Below, piece after piece: positions 26,457-34,246 of a stretch of 40,642 nucleotides of DNA. The DNA is from Flavobacteriaceae bacterium (GTDB lineage: Bacteria; Bacteroidota; Bacteroidia; Flavobacteriales; Flavobacteriaceae), in NCBI GenBank assembly GCA_002723075.1, contig PBNJ01000011.1:45330-85971 (forward strand), in the 5' to 3' direction. How positions within the stretch are numbered: position 1 is the stretch's first letter; each line of letters starts with the position of its first letter. The translations under genes were made by a program, and so were the position numbers. A model generated the notes under the pieces. The model did no database searches and was not told the origin of the DNA. It was given only the letters and a program-made list of their open reading frames with translations.

Positions 26457-27515
26457 ATGAGGCAATTAATCTTATTAATATTTATATCAACAAGTTGTAC
26501 AGATAAAGACAATTTAGATTTTGGTAGTGAAATAATATCTGATAGAAATGTTTATGTCGCAGGATATATTGTGGACGAATCTGGTAATAGTACTGCATGT
26601 TATTGGCTAAACGGGGAAAGAGTTGACCTTGGTCCTGGTCAACTTGAAGATATTGTAGTAAGTGATGGTAAAGTCTATACTGTAGGATGGAATTATGGAG
26701 GGTCAGCTTCTTACTGGATTGACAATAAATCGTTTGATTTAGGGAGTAATAATGCAGAAGCTTATTCTATAGCTGTTCATAACGGTGACGTATATACAGC
26801 CGGCAGAGATAACGGTGCATGTTACTGGAAAAACACTACCATAAACAAATTATCTGGTGGAGATTCATCAGGATATGGAATAGCAATAAAACAAAATGGA
26901 GATGTATTTGTAGGTGGATACTATATGAATAATCATCATTATGTTATTCCAGCTAGATGGAAAAACGGCAATAGATCTAATTTAAGTGTACCCTCTGGAG
27001 GAGATGGTGAAGTTGTTGATGTTAAAATTTATAATGGAAACCCCTATTACTTTGGATTTAGCATGGCGCCAAACAATATGACTGGCTATTTACCTAAAGC
27101 ATCATATTGGAAAGTAAATACAAGAAATGATATGCCAAATGGTGGAGGGTGGCAAAAAGGTATTTATGGAGGTGAAAGTTATGGAGGTTTTGTAGATGAA
27201 ACTGGAGTATATGTGGCTGGTAAGATTGATTGGATGATTGAGACTGAAAACGGGAACGATATTCCAGGAACTGGAGGAACTTATGCACATTATTGGCACG
27301 ATGGAACAAAATTTGATCTTCCAGGTGGAGTATTTAATAATATGTGGGTTAGTACTGCTTATGATGTGGCTGTTGCAGACGGGTTTGTTGTAGTTGCTGG
27401 AGATGTAGCTACCGAAGCACAAACTCAAGTGCCTGCAATTTGGGTAAATGATGTTTTAACAAAGTTAGAAGGAGATAATACTCAGGGAGTAGCAAAGGCA
27501 GTATTCATTAATTGA
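26457..27515 (+). CDS. Lipoprotein with seven short propeller-type repeats, function unknown
   Basis: The 352-residue product begins with a short hydrophobic stretch ending in STSC (Cys14), a likely lipoprotein signal. The rest is built from seven repeats of about 45 residues, each with a VYVAG-like strand followed by an aromatic YW/RW/IW plus NG or similar turn: VYVAGY, VYTVGW, VYTAGR, VFVGGY, PYYFGF, VYVAGK and VVVAGD. Seven repeats suggest a closed seven-bladed beta-propeller exposed on the cell surface. I do not recognise a named family or a catalytic motif. The gene stands alone, with 157 bases of AT-rich DNA before it, and its sequence looks more AT-rich than both neighbours. A role in binding or adhesion is possible, but only the fold can be argued. 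Confidence 0.68.
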   Translation: MRQLILLIFISTSCTDKDNLDFGSEIISDRNVYVAGYIVDESGNSTACYWLNGERVDLGPGQLEDIVVSDGKVYTVGWNYGGSASYWIDNKSFDLGSNNAEAYSIAVHNGDVYTAGRDNGACYWKNTTINKLSGGDSSGYGIAIKQNGDVFVGGYYMNNHHYVIPARWKNGNRSNLSVPSGGDGEVVDVKIYNGNPYYFGFSMAPNNMTGYLPKASYWKVNTRNDMPNGGGWQKGIYGGESYGGFVDETGVYVAGKIDWMIETENGNDIPGTGGTYAHYWHDGTKFDLPGGVFNNMWVSTAYDVAVADGFVVVAGDVATEAQTQVPAIWVNDVLTKLEGDNTQGVAKAVFIN

Positions 27516-27580
27516 TGATTAGCTTCTTTGAATTACAAATTCTATTCTACCTTTTCTTAATTTTATTCTAAATAAGTTGC

Positions 27581-28987
27581 ATGATAGTCGAACAAATATA
27601 CACGGGATGTTTAGCGCAAGGAGCTTATTATATCGAAAGTAATGGCGAAGCTGCTGTGATTGATCCTCTTCGTGAGGTAGAACCCTACCTACAGCGTGCA
27701 CGGAAAAACAACGCTATTATCAAGTATATTTTTGAAACGCATTTTCACGCTGATTTTGTTAGTGGACACCTCACCCTGTCCAACAAAACCAAAGCACCCA
27801 TTATTTTTGGTCCTCTAGCCGATCCAAATTTTGATGTAATTATCGCTAAAGATGGTCAGACCTTTCGTATCGGAGATGTGACAATAACCGCTTTGCACAC
27901 ACCAGGGCACACCATGGAAAGCACCACCTATTTACTTCGTGATGCCAACGGAAAAGATCATGCGATATTTAGTGGAGACACGCTATTTTTGGGTGATGTA
28001 GGTCGGCCAGACCTCGCGCAAAAACAAGGCAAAATGACCCAGGAGCAATTGGCTGAAACCCTATTTGACAGTCTGCGAAACAAAATCATGCCTCTCGCCG
28101 ATGATATCACAGTCTATCCTGCTCATGGTGCGGGCTCAGCCTGTGGCAAAAAAATGATGAAAGAAACCGTGGACACCTTAGGTAACCAAAAAAAGGTCAA
28201 CTACGCCCTACGTGATGATATGACCAAGGAAGAGTTTGTCAAAGAAGTTATTGATGGTTTAGGTCCACCTCCGCAGTATTTTCCAGAGAATGTACAACTC
28301 AATCGATTAGGTTATGAGGATATTGATGTCATTCTGGAAACGGGGAATAAACCCCTTTCCCCAGATGCTTTCGAAGACGCTGCCACACGTACTGGAGCTG
28401 TGGTATTGGATGTGCGCAACGCCGATGATTTTGCCAAGGCACATATCCCAAACGCCATTTTTATAGGAATTGACGGAGGTTTTGCCCCTTGGGTCGGTAC
28501 ACTAATTGGCGATACCAAACACCCCATTTTGCTTATTACACCAGATGGGCGAGAAAAAGAAACCATCACTCGCTTGTCTAGAGTGGGGTTTGACAACACC
28601 CTTGGTTTTTTGGAAGGAGGCATAAATGCCTGGGTCAAACAAGGAAAAGCAGTCGAGCAGATTGAAAATATCAGTGCACAAGAATTGAAGGTACGAGTGG
28701 ATAATGGAGCTGCCATTGTTGATGTGCGCAAACAAAGCGAATACAGCTCTGTCCATATCCCCCAAGTTATGCTTGTCCCTTTAGATGAAATCAACCAAAA
28801 CCTAAAACGTTTTGACAATAACAAACCCTTTTATCTACACTGCGCCGGGGGGTATCGCAGTATGATTGCCCTTTCGATTTTAAAAAACCGTGGGATTCAC
28901 ACTGGAATCAATGTACTTGGCGGGATGAAATCCATCAAAGAAACTGACATTTCTTTACAGCAATCGAGCTGCACGACCACAAGCTAA
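27581..28987 (+). CDS. Metallo-beta-lactamase fold hydrolase fused to two rhodanese domains
   Basis: This is a 468-residue cytoplasmic protein. Residues 1-about 250 form a persulfide-dioxygenase-like metallo-beta-lactamase domain with ETHFHADF (His54, His56, Asp58), HTPGHT, the metal Asp in FSGDTLFLGDVGRPDL, and YPAHG. A first rhodanese domain (about 260-360) lacks the catalytic Cys: the active-site loop reads LLITPDGRE. The second rhodanese domain (about 365-460) has it in YLHCAGGYRS. This arrangement fits enzymes that oxidise glutathione or low-molecular-weight persulfide and pass sulfane sulfur to the active rhodanese. It stands alone 163 bases upstream of katG. The Phe after HADx, where two-metal family members have His, favours a single metal site. 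The substrate is not shown by sequence. Confidence 0.87.
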   Translation: MIVEQIYTGCLAQGAYYIESNGEAAVIDPLREVEPYLQRARKNNAIIKYIFETHFHADFVSGHLTLSNKTKAPIIFGPLADPNFDVIIAKDGQTFRIGDVTITALHTPGHTMESTTYLLRDANGKDHAIFSGDTLFLGDVGRPDLAQKQGKMTQEQLAETLFDSLRNKIMPLADDITVYPAHGAGSACGKKMMKETVDTLGNQKKVNYALRDDMTKEEFVKEVIDGLGPPPQYFPENVQLNRLGYEDIDVILETGNKPLSPDAFEDAATRTGAVVLDVRNADDFAKAHIPNAIFIGIDGGFAPWVGTLIGDTKHPILLITPDGREKETITRLSRVGFDNTLGFLEGGINAWVKQGKAVEQIENISAQELKVRVDNGAAIVDVRKQSEYSSVHIPQVMLVPLDEINQNLKRFDNNKPFYLHCAGGYRSMIALSILKNRGIHTGINVLGGMKSIKETDISLQQSSCTTTS

Positions 28988-29150
28988 TTCTGGAAAACTC
29001 TACCATGATGAGGTGACAAATCGTTTCGATTAATCATCAAGATTTCTCATATAGAATCGTATAGTGGAAAGGGAGCGAAATTCTGACAACTTAAAGATAA
29101 ATTATTGAAGATTTATTTTGTATTTTTCAATCAAAAATAAACCCATTACA

Positions 29151-31301
29151 ATGGATCTTATGAAAAACACAAACGGGGCTTCTAAATGTCCTTTTCACGG
29201 TGCAACAACCCAGCCGAATCGAGGTACTCAAAACAAGGACTGGTGGCCAAACAGTCTCAACGTTGACATTCTACGTCAGCACGACACCAAAAGCAATCCG
29301 CTTTCGGATTTGGATTATAAAGAACGTGTAAAGTCTTTGGACCTTGAGGCAGTTAAAAACGATATCAAAGTGGTCTTGACAGATAGTAAAGACTGGTGGC
29401 CAGCGGACTATGGTCATTATGGGCCGTTTTTTATACGCATGACCTGGCACGTAGCTGGTACCTATCGCACAGGCGATGGTCGTGGGGGTGCTGCAACAGG
29501 GGCACAACGATTTGCTCCGCTCAATTCTTGGCCAGACAATGGAAACTTGGACAAAGCCAGACGTTTGTTATGGCCAGTGAAGGAGAAATATGGGAATTCG
29601 CTGAGTTGGGCAGACTTGTTTGTGATTGCGGGTAATGTAGCCATTGAAGACATGGGGGGTCCCAACCACGGTTCGGCACTAGGTCGAGAAGACATATGGC
29701 ATCCAGAAAAAGATATTTATTGGGGGTCAGAAGACGAGTGGCTTGGCGATAACCGCTATGGCGATACGCGTCAAGACCTAGAGAACCCTTTGGCAGCAGT
29801 GCAAATGGGACTGATCTATGTGAACCCACAAGGTCCCAACGCCAGCCCTGATCCGGCTTTATCTGCGCAAGATGTTAGGGAGACCTTTAAGCGTATGGCG
29901 ATGAATGATGAAGAAACAGTTGCGCTTACCGCAGGGGGGCACACCTTTGGAAAAGCACACGGTGCTGCAGATGCCGACAAATATGTAGGTGCAGAACCAG
30001 AAGGCGCGACCATCGAAAGCCAAGGGTTTGGATGGGAAAACAGCTACAAATCAGGTAAAGGAGTCCACGCCATCACAAGTGGGATTGAAGGTCCTTGGAC
30101 GACCAACCCCATTCAGTGGGATATGGGCTATTTGACCCTATTGTTTAAATACGAGTGGGAGTGCCAAAAAGGTCCTGGAGGTGCATGGCAATGGCACCCT
30201 GTCAATTGCGAAGAAGCCGACATGGTTCCGCAAGTTGACGGCAGCGATGAGAAGGTATTGCCGATGATGACGACAGCTGATATTTCGATGAAAGTCGATC
30301 CAATATACAGAGAAATCTGTCAAAAATTCCTCGCCGATCCAGATGCCTTTGGTGAGGCCTTTGCCAAAGCGTGGTTTAAGCTTCTCCACCGTGATATGGG
30401 ACCAAAATCGAACTATGTGGCAGGAGACTATAAAGACATTGAATATATCTGGCAAGACCCCGTTCCCGCTGGCAAAACCCTTTCGGCTAGCGAAGAAAAC
30501 GAAGTGAGAACCGCCATTGCAGCAGCAGGGATCGACAACGCAGTCTTGATCGAAACCGCATGGGCTTCTGCCTCGACCTTTAGAGGCTCAGACAACAGAG
30601 GGGGTGCCAATGGTGCACGCATTCGTTTAGCACCACAAAAAGATTGGGCAGTCAACCAACCCAAGCAGCTTGCCAAGGTGCTTGCCGCCTATGAAAGCAT
30701 CTCTGCTCAAACTGTGGCGAGTGTTGCTGATATCATCGTTATTGGTGGTGCAGTAGGAATCGAAAAACTTTCGGGAGCCAAGGTTGAAGTTACCACAGGT
30801 CGAGGGGATGCAAGCCAGGAGAATACAGACATATCTTCATTTGAATTGCTTAAACCCAGTGCCTGCGGATTTCGAAACTATATCGAAAAGGAATTCAGCG
30901 TTTCTCCTGAGGAGTTGTTGCTTGACAAAGCCCAACTTCTGGGCCTATCACCTGTAGAGCTCACTGTGCTAGTCGGTGGCATGCGTGCTATGGGCATTTC
31001 CCATTCTGGGGCTGGTCTTTGGGGCGATGGTAAACTGAGCAACCAGTGGTTTAAGCAGCTTCTTTCTATGGATCGGAAGTGGGAGCCCAATGGCTTTAAT
31101 GCCTATAAAGGGGTTGATCGTAACTCTGGGGAAAGTGAAAGTTCCGCATCGAGAATTGACTTATTGTTTGGGTCAAACTCGGAGTTGAGAGCGATCGCGG
31201 AAGTCTATGCCCAAAATGACAATAACGATAAGTTTGTTGCCGATTTTATTGCGGCTTGGAACAAGGTGATGAATGCCGATCGGTTTGACTTAAACAGCTG
31301 A
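29151..31301 (+). CDS. katG: Catalase-peroxidase KatG
   Basis: The frame is open from TTG 29118, but ATG at 29151 (or ATG at 29160) gives the usual start ahead of ASKCPFHG. The 716-residue protein is full length and two-domain. The distal haem site [11 protein letters not shown] is intact (Arg96, Trp99, His100 from 29151), as are the proximal [12 protein letters not shown] block, [10 protein letters not shown] with the Tyr of the Met-Tyr-Trp crosslink, and LLFKYEWE. The C-terminal non-catalytic half runs to the end ([21 protein letters not shown]). It removes hydrogen peroxide in the cytoplasm. It is preceded by an intergenic stretch of 163 bases, where I see no clear OxyR or PerR site. No truncation or frameshift is visible. 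Confidence 0.97.
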   Translation: MDLMKNTNGASKCPFHGATTQPNRGTQNKDWWPNSLNVDILRQHDTKSNPLSDLDYKERVKSLDLEAVKNDIKVVLTDSKDWWPADYGHYGPFFIRMTWHVAGTYRTGDGRGGAATGAQRFAPLNSWPDNGNLDKARRLLWPVKEKYGNSLSWADLFVIAGNVAIEDMGGPNHGSALGREDIWHPEKDIYWGSEDEWLGDNRYGDTRQDLENPLAAVQMGLIYVNPQGPNASPDPALSAQDVRETFKRMAMNDEETVALTAGGHTFGKAHGAADADKYVGAEPEGATIESQGFGWENSYKSGKGVHAITSGIEGPWTTNPIQWDMGYLTLLFKYEWECQKGPGGAWQWHPVNCEEADMVPQVDGSDEKVLPMMTTADISMKVDPIYREICQKFLADPDAFGEAFAKAWFKLLHRDMGPKSNYVAGDYKDIEYIWQDPVPAGKTLSASEENEVRTAIAAAGIDNAVLIETAWASASTFRGSDNRGGANGARIRLAPQKDWAVNQPKQLAKVLAAYESISAQTVASVADIIVIGGAVGIEKLSGAKVEVTTGRGDASQENTDISSFELLKPSACGFRNYIEKEFSVSPEELLLDKAQLLGLSPVELTVLVGGMRAMGISHSGAGLWGDGKLSNQWFKQLLSMDRKWEPNGFNAYKGVDRNSGESESSASRIDLLFGSNSELRAIAEVYAQNDNNDKFVADFIAAWNKVMNADRFDLNS

Positions 31302-31374
31302 GTCTACATTGCGTTGAGTGCTAGAAGAATTTTAGATTAAATAGTTGAAATCGGCGAATTAAATTGTGTAGAAA

Positions 31375-32085
31375 TTACTCTGATTTTTCTTGGAACAGAA
31401 ACTCGTATCGTAAGCTCAAAATGTGATAGGACGCTGGCTCTATGATACCCACCTCTTTTTCAAATAGGTACTTAAAAGACAGTGCGCTTGTGTTTGAAAA
31501 TCTCTTTTTTGAACCAAGAGACAATCGAAATTTGTCATAGGCCTCGACGCTGTAGAATTCGTTTAACATAAAAAATTCAATACTGAATCGGGGATCCAGT
31601 TCCCAGTTTGAAATATTATAGCGGGAAGAGATTTTGTATCGCCATCGGCTGTTCTCCTTAGGATCATCAGATACATTGCGTTGGGTTTTGACTTGATGGA
31701 GTGCCCGAAAGCGAAAATCAAAACGGTTGAATGTGGCTTTTGCTTGCGCAAATCCAAAAAAACGATTAAACTTTTCGTGCCCTTGTTTTTTACCAACATC
31801 ATCGAGTCGGTCAGAATTTCGATAGCCAACCCCGACTTCCAAAAAAGGTTTTAGCTCGTATTCGGCTTGCGCCTCAAAAAAAGACATATTGTATGTGTCT
31901 CCAGTCGATTTGAGTCGCAACTGCGCTTCCAGACTCAGACTTAGCTTGTCGAAGGGTTCATATTCGAGATGCAAGGCATTCCAGCTTTCATAGCTTTGAT
32001 TGTCACTTGTTTTCAATTCATCTTGTGCGGATAAACCGAGTGCAGAAATAAACACAAAAAAAATGAGGTAGAACCGAATTTTCAT
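31375..32085 (-). CDS. DUF2490-type outer-membrane protein
   Basis: The 236-residue protein has a signal peptide ending in LSAQ (about residue 21), then alternating beta-strand patterns throughout: LSLSLEAQLRLKS, EAQAEYELKPFLEVGVGYRNS, WRYKISSRYNISN. It ends in a beta signature (ILSLRYEFLF). This is typical of DUF2490 family outer-membrane barrels, whose function is not known. It begins seven bases after the stop of the DUF4956 gene on the same strand, so the pair is an operon. It converges on katG. The product probably sits in the outer membrane while its partner sits in the inner membrane, but no joint role is visible. Confidence 0.75.
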   Translation of the reverse strand: MKIRFYLIFFVFISALGLSAQDELKTSDNQSYESWNALHLEYEPFDKLSLSLEAQLRLKSTGDTYNMSFFEAQAEYELKPFLEVGVGYRNSDRLDDVGKKQGHEKFNRFFGFAQAKATFNRFDFRFRALHQVKTQRNVSDDPKENSRWRYKISSRYNISNWELDPRFSIEFFMLNEFYSVEAYDKFRLSLGSKKRFSNTSALSFKYLFEKEVGIIEPASYHILSLRYEFLFQEKSE

Positions 32086-32092
32086 AAAACTT

Positions 32093-32740
32093 CTACTTGT
32101 GGGTCAATGATGACGGTTGTGTAAAAATTGTTAACTCCGCACTGTTATCAAGTTGATTAATTTTTTTTATTTTGAAATGGGTGATGGGTTTGCTGATAAG
32201 TTGTTCAAGATGTCTGGTCATTTCAGCAGGTTTTAAGGAAGAAAATAAATCAAATTTTTGCAAGATGATTGAGACTGTTTCTTTCTTTTCAGTTTTAATC
32301 CTAGGGGAGATTTTCTCAAAGTAATTCACAACAAATACAATTGCGAAATTGGCAAAAAGCAATTCAATATAGCTAACTTTTTTATTGGCTAAGGCGTTGA
32401 TTACAGCTACGCCAATCACCACAAATAAATAGGTCATTTCTTTGATCGGAATGGTCCTTGTACGAAAGCGAATGATGGTGAAAAGTGCAAATAAACCCAG
32501 CGCAAAGCCCAATTCCAATTTGACACTACTTAACAAAAAACACATTAAGAAGGTGACAATGGCAATGGTGTTATAACCAAAATAAAATTGAAAATTTTGA
32601 TTGTTTTTTAGATAAACTCGATTTGAAATCCAGTAGACCACAAAAGTACTTAGCAACAGTCGTATCAAAAGCTCGAAAAAATCACCCGAATTGATCAGTT
32701 TAATTCCAAAAACCTTTACTTCCTCAATGCTTTCTATCAT
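32093..32740 (-). CDS. DUF4956 family inner-membrane protein
   Basis: The frame is open to 32824, but that stretch includes a terminator hairpin, and ATG at 32740 (MIESIEEVKVFG) gives the family-like start. The 215-residue product has four or five membrane helices in its first 135 residues and the conserved GLFALFTIIRFRTRTIPIKEMTYLFVVIG block of DUF4956. A soluble C-terminal part (about 140-215) carries the VSIILQKFD and TRHLEQLISKPI elements. In other Bacteroidota I recall DUF4956 genes next to VTC-type polyphosphate polymerases and CotH genes. Here no VTC gene is present and the only CotH lies 22 kb away. It leads an operon with the DUF2490 gene. Function is unknown. Confidence 0.78.
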   Translation of the reverse strand: MIESIEEVKVFGIKLINSGDFFELLIRLLLSTFVVYWISNRVYLKNNQNFQFYFGYNTIAIVTFLMCFLLSSVKLELGFALGLFALFTIIRFRTRTIPIKEMTYLFVVIGVAVINALANKKVSYIELLFANFAIVFVVNYFEKISPRIKTEKKETVSIILQKFDLFSSLKPAEMTRHLEQLISKPITHFKIKKINQLDNSAELTIFTQPSSLTHK

Positions 32741-32782
32741 CACATAAAATTTTATTACATAAATAAGTAAATTCTGAAAACT

Positions 32783-32809
32783 AAAAAAACAGCTGTACAA
32801 TTGTACAGC
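32783..32809 (-). terminator. Rho-independent terminator of the short transcription unit
   Basis: On the - strand the perfect palindrome GCTGTACAATTGTACAGC (32792-32809) is followed, after two bases, by seven T residues (32783-32789). A stem of seven or more pairs next to a T run is the standard intrinsic terminator. It ends transcripts that pass through the 33-codon ORF and lies 43 bases upstream of the DUF4956 start. Confidence 0.75.
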
Positions 32810-32820
32810 CGTTGTTATCT

Positions 32821-32922
32821 TCATGCCGCTTTATCTGTGGAGCTGTTTTCCTCTAGCTCCTTTAATAAGGTATAAGCATGGCCTTGATTTGGTTCAAGTG
32901 CTACCATAAACTCTTCGCTCAT
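32821..32922 (-). CDS. Putative 33-residue small protein
   Basis: An ATG at 32922 opens a 33-codon frame ending in TGA at 32821. It begins MSEEFMVALEPNQGHAYTLL and ends in an acidic, hydrophilic tail, ENSSTDKAA. The peptide is acidic, with no membrane segment and no signal. The frame lies between a structured region with a candidate promoter and an intrinsic terminator 12 bases after its stop, so the three form a self-contained unit of about 240 bases. No Shine-Dalgarno site is seen, as is usual in this phylum. I recognise no family. Alternatively the RNA itself is the product and the ORF is fortuitous. Confidence 0.45.
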   Translation of the reverse strand: MSEEFMVALEPNQGHAYTLLKELEENSSTDKAA

Positions 32923-32960
32923 AATTAAAAAATTTTAGCGTTAAACTTATGAAACGATTG

Positions 32961-33020
32961 ATCCGGGTGCGTTCTCTCCACCCGCGACTATATTGTAAAT
33001 CCCAGTCCACACGGGATGTA
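32961..33020 (-). ncRNA. Structured RNA leader or small RNA, unassigned class
   Basis: In an otherwise AT-rich gap, the - strand transcript would begin near 33020 and immediately fold into hairpin ATCCC/GGGAT (32999-33017, 9-base loop). Nine bases later comes AGTC, complementary to GACT in the loop of the first hairpin, so a pseudoknot is possible. A second hairpin CGGGTG/CACCCG (32964-32984, 9-base loop GAGAGAACG) follows. The GC-rich compact fold is unlike its surroundings. It could be a riboswitch-like leader of the 33-codon ORF or a free-standing RNA. I could not match it to a known class. Confidence 0.5.
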
Positions 33021-33026
33021 GTAACC

Positions 33027-33034
33027 CAAATGTA
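33027..33034 (-). promoter_or_regulatory. Candidate -7 promoter element of the short RNA/ORF unit
   Basis: TACATTTG on the - strand fits the Bacteroidetes -7 consensus TAnnTTTG. Initiation about five to seven bases downstream would place the RNA start near 33020, exactly at the first hairpin. A clear -33 TTG at standard spacing is not seen. The box lies just after the stop codon of the AlkB gene. Confidence 0.5.
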
Positions 33035-33055
33035 CAAAAAATTGTTTACTCTTGC

Positions 33056-34102
33056 TTAAACAGCAGATTTCATCCCTGTCGGAACCCTGGGATTCATCAC
33101 ATAAAACCACAATGGAGGAACCAAGCTCAACAAAATGGAAGCAGGGTAGCCCATCGGTAAATGGGGGCTTTCTTTATGGGTTTCTAGAAGTTGATATTTT
33201 TTGGCAGACTTAAAATGGTGATCACTGTGTCTGGTCAATTCATATAAGACTATCCGCCCAATATTGTAATTTGAATTCCACGAGTGGTGGGTTTGTACAC
33301 GTTCATACCGCCCTGAAGGAGTCTTGGATCGAAGCAGACCATAGTGTTCGATATAATTGATACATTCCAAAAACAAAAACGAAATGACTCCCGCAAGGAT
33401 GGCAAATAGCAAGGCTGTTTGTGAAAACAAGATCAATACGAAAAGCAGATACAAGGGCTGGATCAAGTGATACCAAAGCATATCGTTATAAAAAGAGAGA
33501 AACGAACGGTTTTTGGCTGAGAGCAACTCCATTTGCTTTTTCCAGGCATCGATATACTGTTTGGATACCGAACGAATCCAGAAAGCGTAAACACTTTGGT
33601 TGTATTTGGCTGTAGCGCCATCATCAGGAGTTGCCACTTTCATATGATGTCCAAAATTGTGCTCGATATAAAAATGCATATACAAACAAGGGATATAAAG
33701 GGCTTTACTCATTGTTCGCTCTAAAAATGATTGTCGGTGTCCCAATTCGTGTGCGACATTGATGCCATTGGTCGCCAGCAAAATCCCCGCTGATAGAGAT
33801 AACCCTATCCACTCCGATGTTGTGTAGCTCTGGGTGGTAACTTGAAACAAAACATAGTACATCAAACCAAATACAATTGGTAGGTTGAAGTACAACATCC
33901 AATCAAAGAGAGTATTGATGGCCTTGTTGTTGCGCTCTGCATCACCAAGATTGGTTTCATTTTTTCCCAATACCATGTCTAAGATTGGCAAAACTACAAA
34001 GGCATAAATCACGGCTGCATAGGTGCCTACTCCTGTCGATGTAAAAGAAATAAATGCAGCCAGAGGAACAGTATAAGCAAAAAGATATTTTAAGTCTTTC
34101 AC
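33056..34102 (-). CDS. alkB: AlkB-type alkane 1-monooxygenase family membrane di-iron enzyme
   Basis: The 348-residue protein starts at a GTG codon (34102). It has about six membrane helices and all the histidine boxes of AlkB: HELGH (118-122), EHNFGHH (147-153), the AlkB-specific NYIEHYG near 250, and LTRHSDHH near 288. These hold the di-iron centre that hydroxylates terminal methyl groups of alkanes or fatty-acyl chains, with electrons from rubredoxin. No rubredoxin or rubredoxin reductase gene is adjacent. The gene is monocistronic, with a terminator of the upstream gene about 90 bases before its start. AlkB-family members also act on other lipid chains, so alkane growth is not assured. 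Confidence in the family is high and in the substrate low. Confidence 0.9.
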   Translation of the reverse strand: MKDLKYLFAYTVPLAAFISFTSTGVGTYAAVIYAFVVLPILDMVLGKNETNLGDAERNNKAINTLFDWMLYFNLPIVFGLMYYVLFQVTTQSYTTSEWIGLSLSAGILLATNGINVAHELGHRQSFLERTMSKALYIPCLYMHFYIEHNFGHHMKVATPDDGATAKYNQSVYAFWIRSVSKQYIDAWKKQMELLSAKNRSFLSFYNDMLWYHLIQPLYLLFVLILFSQTALLFAILAGVISFLFLECINYIEHYGLLRSKTPSGRYERVQTHHSWNSNYNIGRIVLYELTRHSDHHFKSAKKYQLLETHKESPHLPMGYPASILLSLVPPLWFYVMNPRVPTGMKSAV

Positions 34103-34191
34103 GACCGAAAAATAAAATAATTATTTAAAAATACCTATTTATCTTTATGACAATCAATGATTTACCCACATTAGCTTTCTTAGGATCAAAG

Positions 34192-34221
34192 AAAAAGGGT
34201 CAAACCAAATCGGCTTGACCC
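34192..34221 (-). terminator. Rho-independent terminator downstream of the OmpL47-repeat gene
   Basis: On the - strand a 10-pair stem, GGGTCAAGCC with GGTTTGACCC (one G-T pair; 34197-34206 and 34212-34221), closes a five-base loop and is followed by five T residues (34192-34196). It lies 25 bases after the stop codon of the gene at 34247-35959 and separates it from alkB. Confidence 0.85.
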
Positions 34222-34246
34222 CAAATTAACCTAGCTACTCATCACA

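Noticed and set aside
28312-28824. 170-codon antisense ORF within the MBL-rhodanese gene
   Set aside because: The sense strand encodes conserved rhodanese and metallo-beta-lactamase motifs; the antisense product is low-complexity and unlike any family.
32792-32809. Perfect 18-bp palindrome as a protein operator
   Set aside because: It is followed directly by seven T residues on the - strand, which fits an intrinsic terminator better.
32741-32824. N-terminal extension of the DUF4956 frame
   Set aside because: It reads through an intrinsic terminator hairpin and overlaps the end of the 33-codon ORF; ATG at 32740 fits the family.
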